Shown in pieces: positions 15,635-23,802 of a DNA stretch of 64,000 nucleotides. Both the position numbers and the translations under genes were made by a program. Source of the DNA: CAIKMD01 sp963702925. GTDB lineage: Bacteria; Pseudomonadota; Alphaproteobacteria; ATCC43930; CGMCC-115725. Location of the stretch: positions 1,364,001-1,428,000 of the forward strand of contig OY969771.1 of the NCBI GenBank assembly GCA_963702925.1, in the 5' to 3' direction. Under the pieces are notes generated by a model. That model did not search any database and had not been told where the DNA came from. It saw only the letters and a program-made list of their open reading frames with translations. The stretch's first letter is position 1. Each line of letters begins with the position of its first letter.

Positions 15635-15646
15635 TGCATTGCACAA
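15635..15646 (-). promoter_or_regulatory. TGC-rich operator-like 12-mer, upstream copy
   Basis: Minus strand TTGTGCAATGCA, 20 bases upstream of the phasin -35. With the copy at 15569-15580 it brackets the promoter, a layout suited to repression by a looping or cooperatively bound protein. Confidence 0.5.
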
Positions 15647-15654
15647 ATATCACG

Positions 15655-16287
15655 CTAAGTCCGAGACTTACGGAGCCTCGTTGCGAGCGGACGGAAAGCG
15701 CCGAGGAACCCTTCAATCTGGCGTAGCCGCCGGTCCAGGATCGCCATGGTGGTGCCGAGATCGGCACCTTCATCCTTAAGGAAGGACGGCAACACCGAGA
15801 GATAGAGCGCCGTGATCAGGCGGCACGCCAGCCTGCCGCGGCAGCCTGCGGTCGCGATGCCGGCGGCCTCGAGCATCCACGACATCGAGCGCAGCAGGCC
15901 GGGCAGTGTTTTGATCAGCATCGGATCGCCGATACTGTCGCGCAGCATCGCCTGGATCGCCACGCGATGCGGCTGCAGCGCCTCGAAACGGCGCATCAAC
16001 ACGTCGAACACCCGATCGCGATCGGAATCCGACGCGCTGCCGGCCGTGCCGGCGAGGACGGTCTCGTCGATGCCGCGGCGGAACGCCGCCAGGATCGCGA
16101 ATTTGGAGCGAAAAAGCCCGTAAGCCTCGGCGAGCGGAACATGGGCAATGGCGGCGATCTCGGCCATTCCCGCGCGCCGCCACCTGCCTTGCACGGCAAG
16201 GTCGAGCGCCGCCTCGATCAGCCTTTGCTTCGGCTCGCGCGGCGAGCTTTGCTTCGGCGAGCTTCGCGTGCGGCGTCTTGTCGGCAT
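15655..16287 (-). CDS. TetR/AcrR family transcriptional regulator
   Basis: A 210-residue protein. The N-terminal helix-turn-helix spans roughly residues 20-68 (LIEAALDLAVQGRWRRAGMAEIA, HVPLAEAYGLFRSKFAILAAF) and is preceded by an arginine-rich tail. The all-helical ligand domain contains VLMRRFEALQPHRVAIQAML, which recalls COQ9/RpsU-divergently-transcribed types rather than drug-efflux regulators. The ATG has a strong GGAGGAGG ribosome site. It lies upstream of the phasin and downstream of proC. Its target is unknown; the phasin promoter next door is one candidate. Confidence 0.85.
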   Translation of the reverse strand: MPTRRRTRSSPKQSSPREPKQRLIEAALDLAVQGRWRRAGMAEIAAIAHVPLAEAYGLFRSKFAILAAFRRGIDETVLAGTAGSASDSDRDRVFDVLMRRFEALQPHRVAIQAMLRDSIGDPMLIKTLPGLLRSMSWMLEAAGIATAGCRGRLACRLITALYLSVLPSFLKDEGADLGTTMAILDRRLRQIEGFLGAFRPLATRLRKSRT

Positions 16288-16364
16288 GGCCTCCTCCGTC
16301 CCGAAAACATAAGGATGAAGCGCCGCCGCCGCAATCGATGAGTCGCGGCGCGACGCAGCCGCCG

Positions 16365-17183
16365 CTAATTCACGAGTTCGCGCGAGCGTTTGGTGGCGGC
16401 TGCAACCGCCCGGCGCAACAACGCGGCCAGACCGTCAGCTCCCATCAAGATTTCGAGCGCCGCCTCGGTCGTGCCGCCGGGCGAGGTGACATTGCGCCGC
16501 AGCTGCGTGGCGTCTTCCGGCGACAGCCGGGCGAGCTCGCCCGCCCCTGCCACCGTCGCGCGCGCGAGCTTCATCGCCAGCTCCGCCGGCAAGCCCGACG
16601 TAATCCCTGCCGCGGCCAGGCATTCGATCAACAGAAACACGTAGGCCGGGCCGCTGCCCGACACCGCCGTCACTGGATCGAGCAAAGCTTCGTCCTCGAT
16701 CCAGGCGACCTCGCCCGCCGCCGCGAGCAAACGGTCGCACAGGCTGCGTTGCGTCGGCGATACGCGGGCGTTGGCGCAAGCGACCGAAATGCCGCGCCCG
16801 ATCGCGGCGGGCGTGTTGGGCATGGCGCGCACCAAAGGCGCGGCCGAGCCGAGATCATTGGCGAGGAAGTGGAGAGTCTTGCCCGCGGCGATGGAGAGAA
16901 ACACCGTGCCGCCGTCGGCATAAGCGCGATAGGCCGGCAGCACCTCGCCCAGCATTTGCGGCTTCACCGCGAACACCACGGCGGCGGGCGCGAAATTCTT
17001 GGGCAGAGCAGCGGCGCTGGCGTAGCGCTCGACGCCTTCCGGCAGCGCGACCGCTTCCGGCTCGACCACGGCAATGTTTTGGGCGAGACGGCGCTTTTTC
17101 CAGCCCGCCAGAAGCGCGCCACCCATCTTACCGCAACCGACGAGCAGGATGCCGCGCCGCGCCTTGGGCGAGGCCGCGGTCAC
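16365..17183 (-). CDS. proC: Pyrroline-5-carboxylate reductase
   Basis: ProC catalyses the last step of proline synthesis using NAD(P)H. The 272-residue protein has the Rossmann motif ILLVGCGKMGGALLAGW, VFAVKPQ, AMPNTPAAIG, the signature SGSGPAYVF and the C-terminal TSPGGTTEAALEIL. The start is the GTG at 17183, which overlaps the stop of the YbjN gene as GTGA. An apparent longer frame upstream is only the opposite reading of the YbjN gene. TetR follows 77 bases downstream. Confidence 0.95.
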   Translation of the reverse strand: MTAASPKARRGILLVGCGKMGGALLAGWKKRRLAQNIAVVEPEAVALPEGVERYASAAALPKNFAPAAVVFAVKPQMLGEVLPAYRAYADGGTVFLSIAAGKTLHFLANDLGSAAPLVRAMPNTPAAIGRGISVACANARVSPTQRSLCDRLLAAAGEVAWIEDEALLDPVTAVSGSGPAYVFLLIECLAAAGITSGLPAELAMKLARATVAGAGELARLSPEDATQLRRNVTSPGGTTEAALEILMGADGLAALLRRAVAAATKRSRELVN

Positions 17184-17683
17184 GCCTCGCCGACGGGCTC
17201 GATCATCGCGGCGGCGATCGCTTCCTCGGCATTTTTGCCGCCCCAGACCACGAGCTGGAAGGCGGGAAAGAAGCGCTCGCACTCGCTGAGCGAGATTTCG
17301 ACCAGATCCTCGATTTGCTCGACGCTGGCGCCGAAGGCGCCGCGCAGCAACACGCCTTGGCGGAAGGCGGGCGAGTGGTCGTCGGAAGCGAGGTCGAAAT
17401 GGCCGAACCAGAGCCGCTCATTGACCGCCGCCAGAAGCTCGTAAACCGCGCCGCGCCGCGTGCGCGGCACTTTCATCTCGAAGGCGCAGGAAAAATGCAG
17501 CGCATTCAGTTCGGGCTGCCACACGAAAAGCAGCCGGTAATCGCACCACCGGCCCGAAATCTCCACCACCATCTCGTCGTCGCTGGCACGATCATGGGGC
17601 CATTCATTGGCCTGGACGATCTCTTCGACAAGGTCGATGGGATTGGCCGCAGCGACCGTGGTCTCAAGCGACAAGGCGGTCAT
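17180..17683 (-). CDS. YbjN domain-containing protein
   Basis: A 167-residue cytoplasmic protein of the YbjN family, which has a fold like type III secretion chaperones but no defined biochemical role. Recognisable parts are EEIVQANEWPHDR, EMVVEISGRWCDYRLLFVWQ and GVLLRGAFGASVEQIEDLVEISLSECERFF (in sections). AAGGAGAG precedes the ATG. It is translationally coupled to proC, an arrangement I recall as common in alphaproteobacteria, though no functional tie is known. Confidence 0.85.
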   Translation of the reverse strand: MTALSLETTVAAANPIDLVEEIVQANEWPHDRASDDEMVVEISGRWCDYRLLFVWQPELNALHFSCAFEMKVPRTRRGAVYELLAAVNERLWFGHFDLASDDHSPAFRQGVLLRGAFGASVEQIEDLVEISLSECERFFPAFQLVVWGGKNAEEAIAAAMIEPVGEA

Positions 17684-17706
17684 TCGCGCTCTCCTTCGCG
17701 GCTTGG

Positions 17707-17726
17707 ACCTACGAGATTTTGTAGGT
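17707..17726. promoter_or_regulatory. Inverted repeat upstream of the YbjN gene
   Basis: ACCTAC-GAGATTTT-GTAGGT, a perfect 6-bp inverted repeat 24 bases before the YbjN start. An AT-rich TTTATATC lies just upstream on the minus strand (17750s). It may be an operator or a hairpin in the 5' leader. Confidence 0.3.
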
Positions 17727-17824
17727 GTTCCCCCGAGGCACTACTAGATATAAACCTGCCAAAGACCGGAGTCGCGCGCAAGGCCGATTTGGCCCCAACT
17801 ATCGAGAGAGCGGAGAAAAATATT

Positions 17825-18136
17825 TTAGCGCCGCTTGCGCGCCGTCTTGGCAGCCGTGCGGCGCGGCGCGGCGCGTTTGGCGGGCGGGGCGATGCCGAGC
17901 CGGGCCTCAAGGGCGACGACCCGCTTTTCGAGCGCTTCTTGCGCAGCGCGGGCTTTTGCCGCCATGGCCTGAACCGCATCGAAATCCTCACGGCGAACCA
18001 GATTCATCCGGCCGAGAACCCGCTCGAATTGCTCTTTGACGCGGGTTTCGACCTCGCCGCGCATCCCCGTCAGCGTGCCCATCGCGCCGGTAGCGACGCG
18101 GGCAAGATCATCGAGAAGCCGCTTCTGAGTCTGCAT
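17825..18136 (-). CDS. ubiK: Ubiquinone biosynthesis accessory factor UbiK (BMFP family)
   Basis: A 103-residue coiled-coil protein of the YqiC/UbiK family. The family core QKRLLDDLARVATGAMGT, VKEQFERVLGRMNLVRREDFD and ALEKRVVALEARL (the trimerising coiled coil) is intact. In Escherichia coli UbiK assists aerobic ubiquinone synthesis and binds lipids. The last 20 residues are a Lys/Arg/Ala-rich tail. It is divergent from hldD. A role in ubiquinone supply fits a cell with a bc1 complex, but this is by family only. Confidence 0.82.
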   Translation of the reverse strand: MQTQKRLLDDLARVATGAMGTLTGMRGEVETRVKEQFERVLGRMNLVRREDFDAVQAMAAKARAAQEALEKRVVALEARLGIAPPAKRAAPRRTAAKTARKRR

Positions 18137-18178
18137 CGGGCTTGCCTAGCACAACGCCGCGTCCAGGGGAACGGTTCC

Positions 18179-18208
18179 TTGTGAGCCGCGCGGTCCTGCG
18201 CCTATAAA
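18179..18208 (+). promoter_or_regulatory. Candidate hldD promoter giving a leaderless mRNA
   Basis: TTGTGA (18179-18184), an 18-base spacer, TATAAA (18203-18208). The hexamer ends five bases before the ATG at 18214, so initiation would fall at or next to the start codon. No Shine-Dalgarno sequence is present. Confidence 0.5.
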
Positions 18209-18213
18209 GAACC

Positions 18214-19200
18214 ATGATCCTCATCACGGGAGGCGCCGGATTCATCGGCTCGAACCTGGTCGCGGCGCTCGAGGAACGGGGGGCAGGCGACCTGGTCGTG
18301 TGCGACCGGCTCGGCCAGGACGAGAAATGGCGCAACCTCGCCAAACGCGAATTGGCGGCGCTGATCGCGCCCGAGGCGCTTCCCGCTTTTCTCGATAACG
18401 GCGGCAAGAAGCTCGACGCGATCTTCCACATGGGCGCGTCATCCTCGACGGTCGAGCGCGACGCCGACCTCATCATCGCATCCAATTTCACCCTGTCGCA
18501 GATGCTGTGGGATTGGTGCGCCGCAACCGGCACGCGCTTCATCTATGCGTCGTCGGCGGCCACCTATGGCGACGGCAGCGCCGGCTTCGAGGATGATGCC
18601 TCGCCCGCGGCCCTGGCACGGCTGAAGCCGCTCAACGCCTATGGCTGGTCGAAGCATCTTTTCGATCGCTGGGTCGTGCGGCGGATCGAACGCGGCGCGC
18701 CCCGGCCGCCGCAATGGGCCGGACTCAAATTCTTCAACGTCTATGGCCCGAACGAAGGACATAAAGGCGCGCAGCAAAGCGTGGTCGCGCAGATCTATCC
18801 GCGCGCCAAGGCGGGCCAGCCCAGCCGGCTGTTCCGCTCGCATCGCAACGGCATTCCCGATGGCGGCCAGAAGCGCGATTTCGTCTATGTGCGCGACGTC
18901 GTGAGCGAGATGCTGTGGCTTTACGGTCATGCCGGCGTGAACGGCATCTTCAATGCCGGCACCGGCCATGCGCGCAGCTTTGCCGATCTGGCGGCTGCGG
19001 TTTATCGCGCGCTCGGCCGCGAGCCGGCGATCGACTATGTCGACACGCCAATCGAGATTCGCGACAAGTACCAGTATTTCACCGAGGCGCGGATGGACCG
19101 CATCAAGCAAGCCGGTTACACCGCGCCTTCGACCTCGCTGGAGGAAGGCGTGCGCGATTACGTCCAAACCTATCTTGATGCTGCAGATCCTTATCGCTGA
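18214..19200 (+). CDS. hldD: ADP-L-glycero-D-manno-heptose 6-epimerase
   Basis: This enzyme (also called RfaD) converts ADP-D-glycero- to ADP-L-glycero-manno-heptose for lipopolysaccharide core. The 328-residue extended SDR has ITGGAGFIGSN at the N-terminus, the family motif FHMGASSSTVERD, catalytic YGWSK and FFNVYGPNEGHKG. The C-terminal FTEARMDRIKQAGY is also typical. It marks an organism with heptose-containing LPS. The stop and the lgt start share one base (TGATG). No ribosome site precedes the ATG, but a TATAAA box is positioned for leaderless transcription. Confidence 0.95.
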   Translation: MILITGGAGFIGSNLVAALEERGAGDLVVCDRLGQDEKWRNLAKRELAALIAPEALPAFLDNGGKKLDAIFHMGASSSTVERDADLIIASNFTLSQMLWDWCAATGTRFIYASSAATYGDGSAGFEDDASPAALARLKPLNAYGWSKHLFDRWVVRRIERGAPRPPQWAGLKFFNVYGPNEGHKGAQQSVVAQIYPRAKAGQPSRLFRSHRNGIPDGGQKRDFVYVRDVVSEMLWLYGHAGVNGIFNAGTGHARSFADLAAAVYRALGREPAIDYVDTPIEIRDKYQYFTEARMDRIKQAGYTAPSTSLEEGVRDYVQTYLDAADPYR

Positions 19201-19991
19201 TGCTGGCCATTCCCTATCCCGCCATCGACCCGATCGCGGTCGCGATCGGTCCCTTCGCGATCCGCTGGTACGCGCTCGCCTATATCGTCGGGCTGCTGCT
19301 CGGCTGGCGCTATTGCCTTTGGGTCGCCAAGCGCCCGCCGGCGGTCGCCTCGCCATTGGCGATCGACGATTTCCTGGTCTGGGCGACGCTCGGCGTCGTG
19401 CTAGGCGGCCGCAGCGGCTATGTGCTGTTCTACAAGCCCGATTATTACTTCGAGAATCCGAGCGAGATCCTGCAGCTTTGGCATGGCGGGATGTCGTTCC
19501 ATGGCGGCGCGCTGGGCGTGCTGGTCGCACTATGGCTCTTTTGCCAGCAACGCAGCCTCGCCGTTTTCGCCTTTGCCGACATCATCACCAGCGCCGTGCC
19601 GATCGGCTTGTTCTTCGGCCGGGTCGCCAATTTCATCAATGGCGAGCTGTGGGGCCGGCCCACCGACGTGGCTTGGGCGATGGTCTTTCCCAATGCCGGG
19701 CCGATGCCGCGCCATCCGAGTCAGCTTTACGAAGCCGGGCTTGAAGGCATCGTCCTGTTCCTGGTGATGTTCGCTCTGCTGCGCTGGACCAATATCCGCG
19801 ACCGGCCCGGCGCGTTGTCGGGCGTATTCATGATGGGCTATGCGATCGCGCGCATCATCTGCGAGTTCTTCCGCGAACCGGATTCATTTCTCGGCTTCCT
19901 GTGGTTCGGCGCCACCATGGGCCAGCTTCTGTCGATCCCGGTCTTTCTGGCCGGGCTTTGGGCGGTCTGGCGCGCGCGGCCGGTGACGTGA
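19200..19991 (+). CDS. lgt: Prolipoprotein diacylglyceryl transferase
   Basis: An inner-membrane enzyme that transfers diacylglyceryl from phosphatidylglycerol to the lipobox cysteine of prolipoproteins. The 263-residue protein has about seven membrane segments. The conserved IRWYALAYIVGLLLGW and HGGMSFHGGALGV are present, and the Lgt signature is FGRVANFINGELWGR, with HPSQLYEAGLEG after it. It lies in an operon with hldD and a MidA-type methyltransferase. Substrates in this window include the lipoproteins at 21843 and 54747. Confidence 0.97.
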   Translation: MLAIPYPAIDPIAVAIGPFAIRWYALAYIVGLLLGWRYCLWVAKRPPAVASPLAIDDFLVWATLGVVLGGRSGYVLFYKPDYYFENPSEILQLWHGGMSFHGGALGVLVALWLFCQQRSLAVFAFADIITSAVPIGLFFGRVANFINGELWGRPTDVAWAMVFPNAGPMPRHPSQLYEAGLEGIVLFLVMFALLRWTNIRDRPGALSGVFMMGYAIARIICEFFREPDSFLGFLWFGATMGQLLSIPVFLAGLWAVWRARPVT

Positions 19992-21058
19992 ACGAGGTCG
20001 CGCGGCGCCTGGCGCTGCGCATCCGCGCCACGGGGCCGATCAGCGTGGCCGACTACATGGAAGAAGCCGGCGCCTTCTATTACGCGAGCGGCGATCCCTT
20101 CGGCGCGGCCGGCGATTTCATCACCGCGCCGGAAATCAGCCAAGTCTTCGGCGAGCTCATCGGCCTGTGGTGCGCCGAGCTGTGGCAACGTCTGAGCGCA
20201 CCCAACCCGGTGTTGCTGGTCGAGTTGGGGCCTGGGCGCGGCACTTTGATGGCCGATGCGCTGCGTGCCACGCGCAACGTGCCGGGCTTTGCCGCGGCGT
20301 CGCATCTGCATCTGATCGAACGCAGCCCGAGCCTGCGGCAAATGCAGGCCAAGACGCTCGACGCCTTTGCCGCGCAATGGCATGACGGTATCGGTACCTT
20401 GCCCGCAGGGCCGATGCTGCTGATCGCCAACGAATTTCTCGACGCCTTGCCGATCCGGCAATTCGAGCGCCACGACGGCGCCTGGCGTGAGCGCTGCGTT
20501 GGCCTTGCGGCAAACGGCGAAGATTTGATCTTCGCGCTCGCGCCAAAACCCAGCCCCTTTGCCGCGCAGCTTCCCGCCACCGCCGACGCTGCGGTGGCCG
20601 AGTTGGCGCCAGCAGCCGCGGCGCTCGGCGCGGCCTTGGGCGCACGCATCGCGCGGGAAGGCGGCGCCGCGCTGTTCGTCGATTACGGCTATTTCCCCAG
20701 CGCCTGCGGCGACACTTTGCAAGCCGTGCGGCGCCATCGGCCACACGAGATTCTGGCCGAGCCTGGCACGGCCGATCTCACCGCGCATGTCGATTTCGCG
20801 GCTTTCGCGGACGCGGCACGCGCCGGCGGCGCCGAGGTTTATGGACCGGTGACGCAGCGCAGCTTTCTGCGCACGCTCGGTATCGAGGCGCGCGAGGCGG
20901 CGTTGCTCAGCCATGCCACGCAAGCTCAGGCGCAGACGATCCGTGCCGGCTGCCGGCGCTTGATCGCGCCCGATGAGATGGGCACCTTGTTCAAGGTGAT
21001 GGCGCTGGGGCAAAAAGGGGCGCCTTCACCCGTCGGATTCAGTCAGGACACCGCATGA
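19988..21058 (+). CDS. SAM-dependent methyltransferase, MidA/NDUFAF7 family
   Basis: A 356-residue class I methyltransferase (formerly DUF185). It has YYASGDPFGAAGDFITAPEISQVFGE split over two strands, the SAM motif LLVELGPGRGTLMADALR, ANEFLDALPIRQF and VDYGYF. Mitochondrial NDUFAF7 methylates an arginine of complex I and is needed for its assembly; the bacterial role is assumed to be similar. The start is the GTG at 19988, overlapping the lgt stop as GTGA. The end overlaps pgeF as ATGA. The lgt-midA-pgeF order is common in alphaproteobacteria. Confidence 0.9.
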   Translation: MNEVARRLALRIRATGPISVADYMEEAGAFYYASGDPFGAAGDFITAPEISQVFGELIGLWCAELWQRLSAPNPVLLVELGPGRGTLMADALRATRNVPGFAAASHLHLIERSPSLRQMQAKTLDAFAAQWHDGIGTLPAGPMLLIANEFLDALPIRQFERHDGAWRERCVGLAANGEDLIFALAPKPSPFAAQLPATADAAVAELAPAAAALGAALGARIAREGGAALFVDYGYFPSACGDTLQAVRRHRPHEILAEPGTADLTAHVDFAAFADAARAGGAEVYGPVTQRSFLRTLGIEAREAALLSHATQAQAQTIRAGCRRLIAPDEMGTLFKVMALGQKGAPSPVGFSQDTA

Positions 21059-21819
21059 CCCGAACCGCTTTGCTCGATCGCCCGACCATCCGCCACGGCT
21101 TCTTCACCCGCGAAGGCGGCGTGAGCACGGGATTGTTCGCCTCGCTCAATTGCAGCGTCGCCTCGGGTGACGACCCGGAAAAGGTCGCCGAAAATCGCCG
21201 CCGCGCTTTGGCGCAGCTCGGCCTCGCACCCGACCGCATCGTCACCTGCTATCAGATCCACAGCGCCGAGGTCGTGACCGTCGAACGACCTTGGACGCAT
21301 GCGGATCGACCGCGCGCCGACGCGATGGTCACGCGGCTGAAAGGCTTGGCGCTCGGCATTCTCACCGCCGATTGCGCGCCCGTGCTGTTCGCCGACGAAG
21401 AGGCCGGGATCATCGGCGCAGCGCATGCCGGCTGGCGCGGCGCCATCGGCGGCGTACTCGAAGCCACGGTCGCGGCGATGCTGCGCCAAGGCGCCAGCGC
21501 GGCGCGGATCGCGGCGGCGATCGGTCCGTGCATCGGCTTTGCCTCTTACGAGGTGGGCCCGGAATTCCCGGCGCCGTTTCTCGCCCAGAGTCCCGACAAT
21601 GCGCGCTTCTTTCGCGCCGCGCCGCGCGCGCAGCATCACCTGTTCGATCTCGGAAGTTATGTGCGCAGCCGGCTTGAAACTGCGGGGGTGACGCGGATCG
21701 AGGCCGTTGCGGCCGACACCCTCGCCGAGCCGACGCAATTCTTTTCCTATCGCCGCTCATGCTTGGCCGGCGAGCCACAATACGGTCACGGGCTGTCGGC
21801 AATCTGCCTTGCACCCTAG
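21055..21819 (+). CDS. pgeF: Peptidoglycan editing factor PgeF (laccase-domain protein)
   Basis: A 254-residue protein of the YfiH/DUF152 family. Metal-binding residues are in QIHSAEV (His), LTADCAPVLF (Cys) and AAHAGWRGAIGG (His), with GPCIGFASYEVGPEF further on. Family members act as purine nucleoside phosphorylase/adenosine deaminase (FAMIN-like) and, in E. coli, prevent misincorporation of serine into peptidoglycan. It is translationally coupled to the methyltransferase by an ATGA overlap. Which activity matters here cannot be told. Confidence 0.92.
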   Translation: MTRTALLDRPTIRHGFFTREGGVSTGLFASLNCSVASGDDPEKVAENRRRALAQLGLAPDRIVTCYQIHSAEVVTVERPWTHADRPRADAMVTRLKGLALGILTADCAPVLFADEEAGIIGAAHAGWRGAIGGVLEATVAAMLRQGASAARIAAAIGPCIGFASYEVGPEFPAPFLAQSPDNARFFRAAPRAQHHLFDLGSYVRSRLETAGVTRIEAVAADTLAEPTQFFSYRRSCLAGEPQYGHGLSAICLAP

Positions 21820-21836
21820 CGGCGCGTCGCTATCAT
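21809..21836 (+). promoter_or_regulatory. Candidate promoter of the lipoprotein gene, leaderless type
   Basis: TTGCAC (21809-21814), a 16-base spacer, TATCAT (21831-21836), then six bases to the ATG at 21843. It lies across the end of pgeF. No ribosome site is present. Confidence 0.4.
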
Positions 21837-21842
21837 CGCGCG

Positions 21843-22703
21843 ATGCGTTTTGCCGTCGCTGCTGCGCTTTTTCTGCTTGCCGCGTGCCAGCCACTGCCGC
21901 GGCCTTTCGCGCAAGACGTTCCGCCGCCCAATTCGGAAATTCTGACGCCGCCCGACAGCGCCGGCGTAATGGTCGAGGCAATCGACGGCGCGCCTGAGCC
22001 GGCGGCGCATGATCTCGCCGGCTTGATGGCGAAGGCGCTGCAGGACGACGATGTGCCGGCTAGCACGGCGGCGAGCAATCGCGGCTCTTATCGCTTGACC
22101 GGCAAGGCCGATGCGAAGGATGTCGGCAACGGCAATGTGCTGGTCACCATCGCCTGGCAGATGCACGATTCGCAAGGCGTGCCGGTCAGCCGCCAAGATG
22201 CCGCCTTGACCATCCCTGCAACAGTGTGGCGGCAAGGCGGAAAGGGGCTGACCGAGCTCGCACGGCAATCGGCACCGTTCCTCGCCAAGATGGTCGAAAG
22301 CACCGCGCCCGCTCCGCTTGCGAGCAGCGATCCACTGATCGGCGTGCGCCTGGTGACCGGCGCCCCCGGCGATGGCGGCGAGTCGTTGACCCACGCGATG
22401 GCCGACGCGTTGCGCCGCGCCAAGCTCGTTCTGGCGGAAAAGCCAGGCGATAAGCCCAATTTCTTCGTCCAAGGCGAGGTCGCTGTCGCGCCGCCGGCGG
22501 GCGGCAAGCAGGAGATTAAGATCTCCTGGTCGCTGCTGCGCCCGGATGGCGGCCAGATCGGCCAGGTCAAGCAAGAGAACGCCGTGCCGGCCGGCAGTCT
22601 CGACGGCCCCTGGGGCCTGACCGCCTATGATGTCGCCAATGCGGCCGCGCCAGGCATCGCCGCCCTGATCGCCGAAATCCACCGCACGGCGGCCCCGTCC
22701 TAA
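21843..22703 (+). CDS. Putative lipoprotein of unknown function
   Basis: A 286-residue protein. Its N-terminus MRFAVAAALFLLAACQP is a lipoprotein signal with lipobox LAAC (Cys15). The mature part is rich in Pro, Ala and Gly, with DSAGVMVEAIDGAPEPA and two similar halves. Each half mixes a helix (LAGLMAKALQDDDVPA; LTHAMADALRRAKLVL) with a strand-rich segment (VLVTIAWQMHDSQGVPV; EIKISWSLLRPDGGQIG). The internal repeat suggests duplication of a small domain. Transport by Lol to the outer membrane is possible. No assigned family is recognised. It sits between pgeF and prs with only 23 bases to the former. Confidence 0.75.
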   Translation: MRFAVAAALFLLAACQPLPRPFAQDVPPPNSEILTPPDSAGVMVEAIDGAPEPAAHDLAGLMAKALQDDDVPASTAASNRGSYRLTGKADAKDVGNGNVLVTIAWQMHDSQGVPVSRQDAALTIPATVWRQGGKGLTELARQSAPFLAKMVESTAPAPLASSDPLIGVRLVTGAPGDGGESLTHAMADALRRAKLVLAEKPGDKPNFFVQGEVAVAPPAGGKQEIKISWSLLRPDGGQIGQVKQENAVPAGSLDGPWGLTAYDVANAAAPGIAALIAEIHRTAAPS

Positions 22704-22800
22704 GACTCCGCCGACGCGGCCAAATCCGCCGTTATCGCGGGTTTACAGCCCGACCCCCCTTTGTTACAGTCCGGCGGCTCGCAAAACCGGCGCTCATCGT

Positions 22801-23733
22801 ATGAAAATCCTTGCTTGCAACAGCAATCGGCCGCTCGCCGAGGCGATCTCGGCGTATCTCCATCTGTCGTTAACCGATGCGAGCGTGCGCCGCTTTCAGG
22901 ATCAGGAAGTCTTTGTCGAAATTCACGAAAACGCCCGCGGCGAGGACGTGTTCGTGATCCAGTCGACCTCCTATCCGGCGAACGACAATTTGATGGAGCT
23001 GCTGGTCACGCTCGACGCGCTGAAGCGCGCCTCGGTGCGGCGGGCGACGGCGGTCATCCCTTATTACGGCTATGCGCGCCAAGACCGCAAATCGGGCCCG
23101 CGCACGCCGATCTCGGCCAAGCTGGTCGCCAATATGATCACGGCCGCCGGCGCCGACCGGGTGCTGACGCTCGACCTCCATGCCGGCCAGATCCAGGGCT
23201 TCTTCGATATCCCACTCGACAATCTTTTCGCCGCGCCAGTGTTCATCGACGATATCAAGGAGCGCTATGACGGCGGCGACCTGGTCGTGGTGTCGCCCGA
23301 TGTCGGCGGCGTGGTGCGTGCCCGCGCGATCGCGCGCCGGGTCGATGCCGACCTGGCCATCATCGACAAACGGCGCGAGCGCGCCGGCGTCTCGGAAGTC
23401 ATGAACATCATCGGCGACGTGCAGGGCCGGCGTTGCATCTTGATCGACGACATCGTCGACAGCGCGGGCACCTTGTGCAACGCGGCCGAAGCGTTGATGG
23501 AGCGCGGCGCGAAATCGGTCGCCGCCTATGTCACGCATGGCGTGTTGTCGGGCGGCGCCGTGGCGCGCGTCGGCGCCTCGCCCTTGGAAGCGCTCGTCAC
23601 CACCGACAGCATCGCCGCGACCGAGGCGGTCGCGACGGCACGCAATATCCGGCGCCTGACCATCGCACCGCTGATGGCGGAGGCAATTCTCCGCATCAGC
23701 GAGGAGCGTTCGGTCTCGAGCCTGTTCGCCTGA
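22801..23733 (+). CDS. prs: Ribose-phosphate pyrophosphokinase
   Basis: Prs makes PRPP from ribose-5-phosphate and ATP, for purine, pyrimidine, histidine, tryptophan and NAD synthesis. The 310-residue class I enzyme has FQDQEVFVEIHEN, IPYYGYARQDRK (ATP loop), LTLDLHAGQIQGFFDIPLDN and the PRPP-binding CILIDDIVDSAGTL. There is no ribosome site. The 97-base gap upstream holds the repeated hexamer TTACAG in GTTTACAG and GTTACAGT. apt, a PRPP user, is elsewhere in the window. A terminator-like hairpin separates it from rplY. Confidence 0.97.
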   Translation: MKILACNSNRPLAEAISAYLHLSLTDASVRRFQDQEVFVEIHENARGEDVFVIQSTSYPANDNLMELLVTLDALKRASVRRATAVIPYYGYARQDRKSGPRTPISAKLVANMITAAGADRVLTLDLHAGQIQGFFDIPLDNLFAAPVFIDDIKERYDGGDLVVVSPDVGGVVRARAIARRVDADLAIIDKRRERAGVSEVMNIIGDVQGRRCILIDDIVDSAGTLCNAAEALMERGAKSVAAYVTHGVLSGGAVARVGASPLEALVTTDSIAATEAVATARNIRRLTIAPLMAEAILRISEERSVSSLFA

Positions 23734-23751
23734 ATTATCCGGTTTCTCAAC

Positions 23752-23782
23752 GGCGCGGCACCCCTGGAGGCCGTCGCCTTTT
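23752..23782 (+). terminator. Terminator-like hairpin between prs and rplY
   Basis: GGCGCGGC, a loop of about ten bases, GCCGTCGCC, then TTTTAA. The stem has one bulge. It sits 18 bases after the prs stop and 21 bases before the rplY start, so it could end prs transcripts or act as a leader structure for rplY. Confidence 0.45.
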
Positions 23783-23802
23783 AACTAGCGAAGGAGCAAG
23801 TA

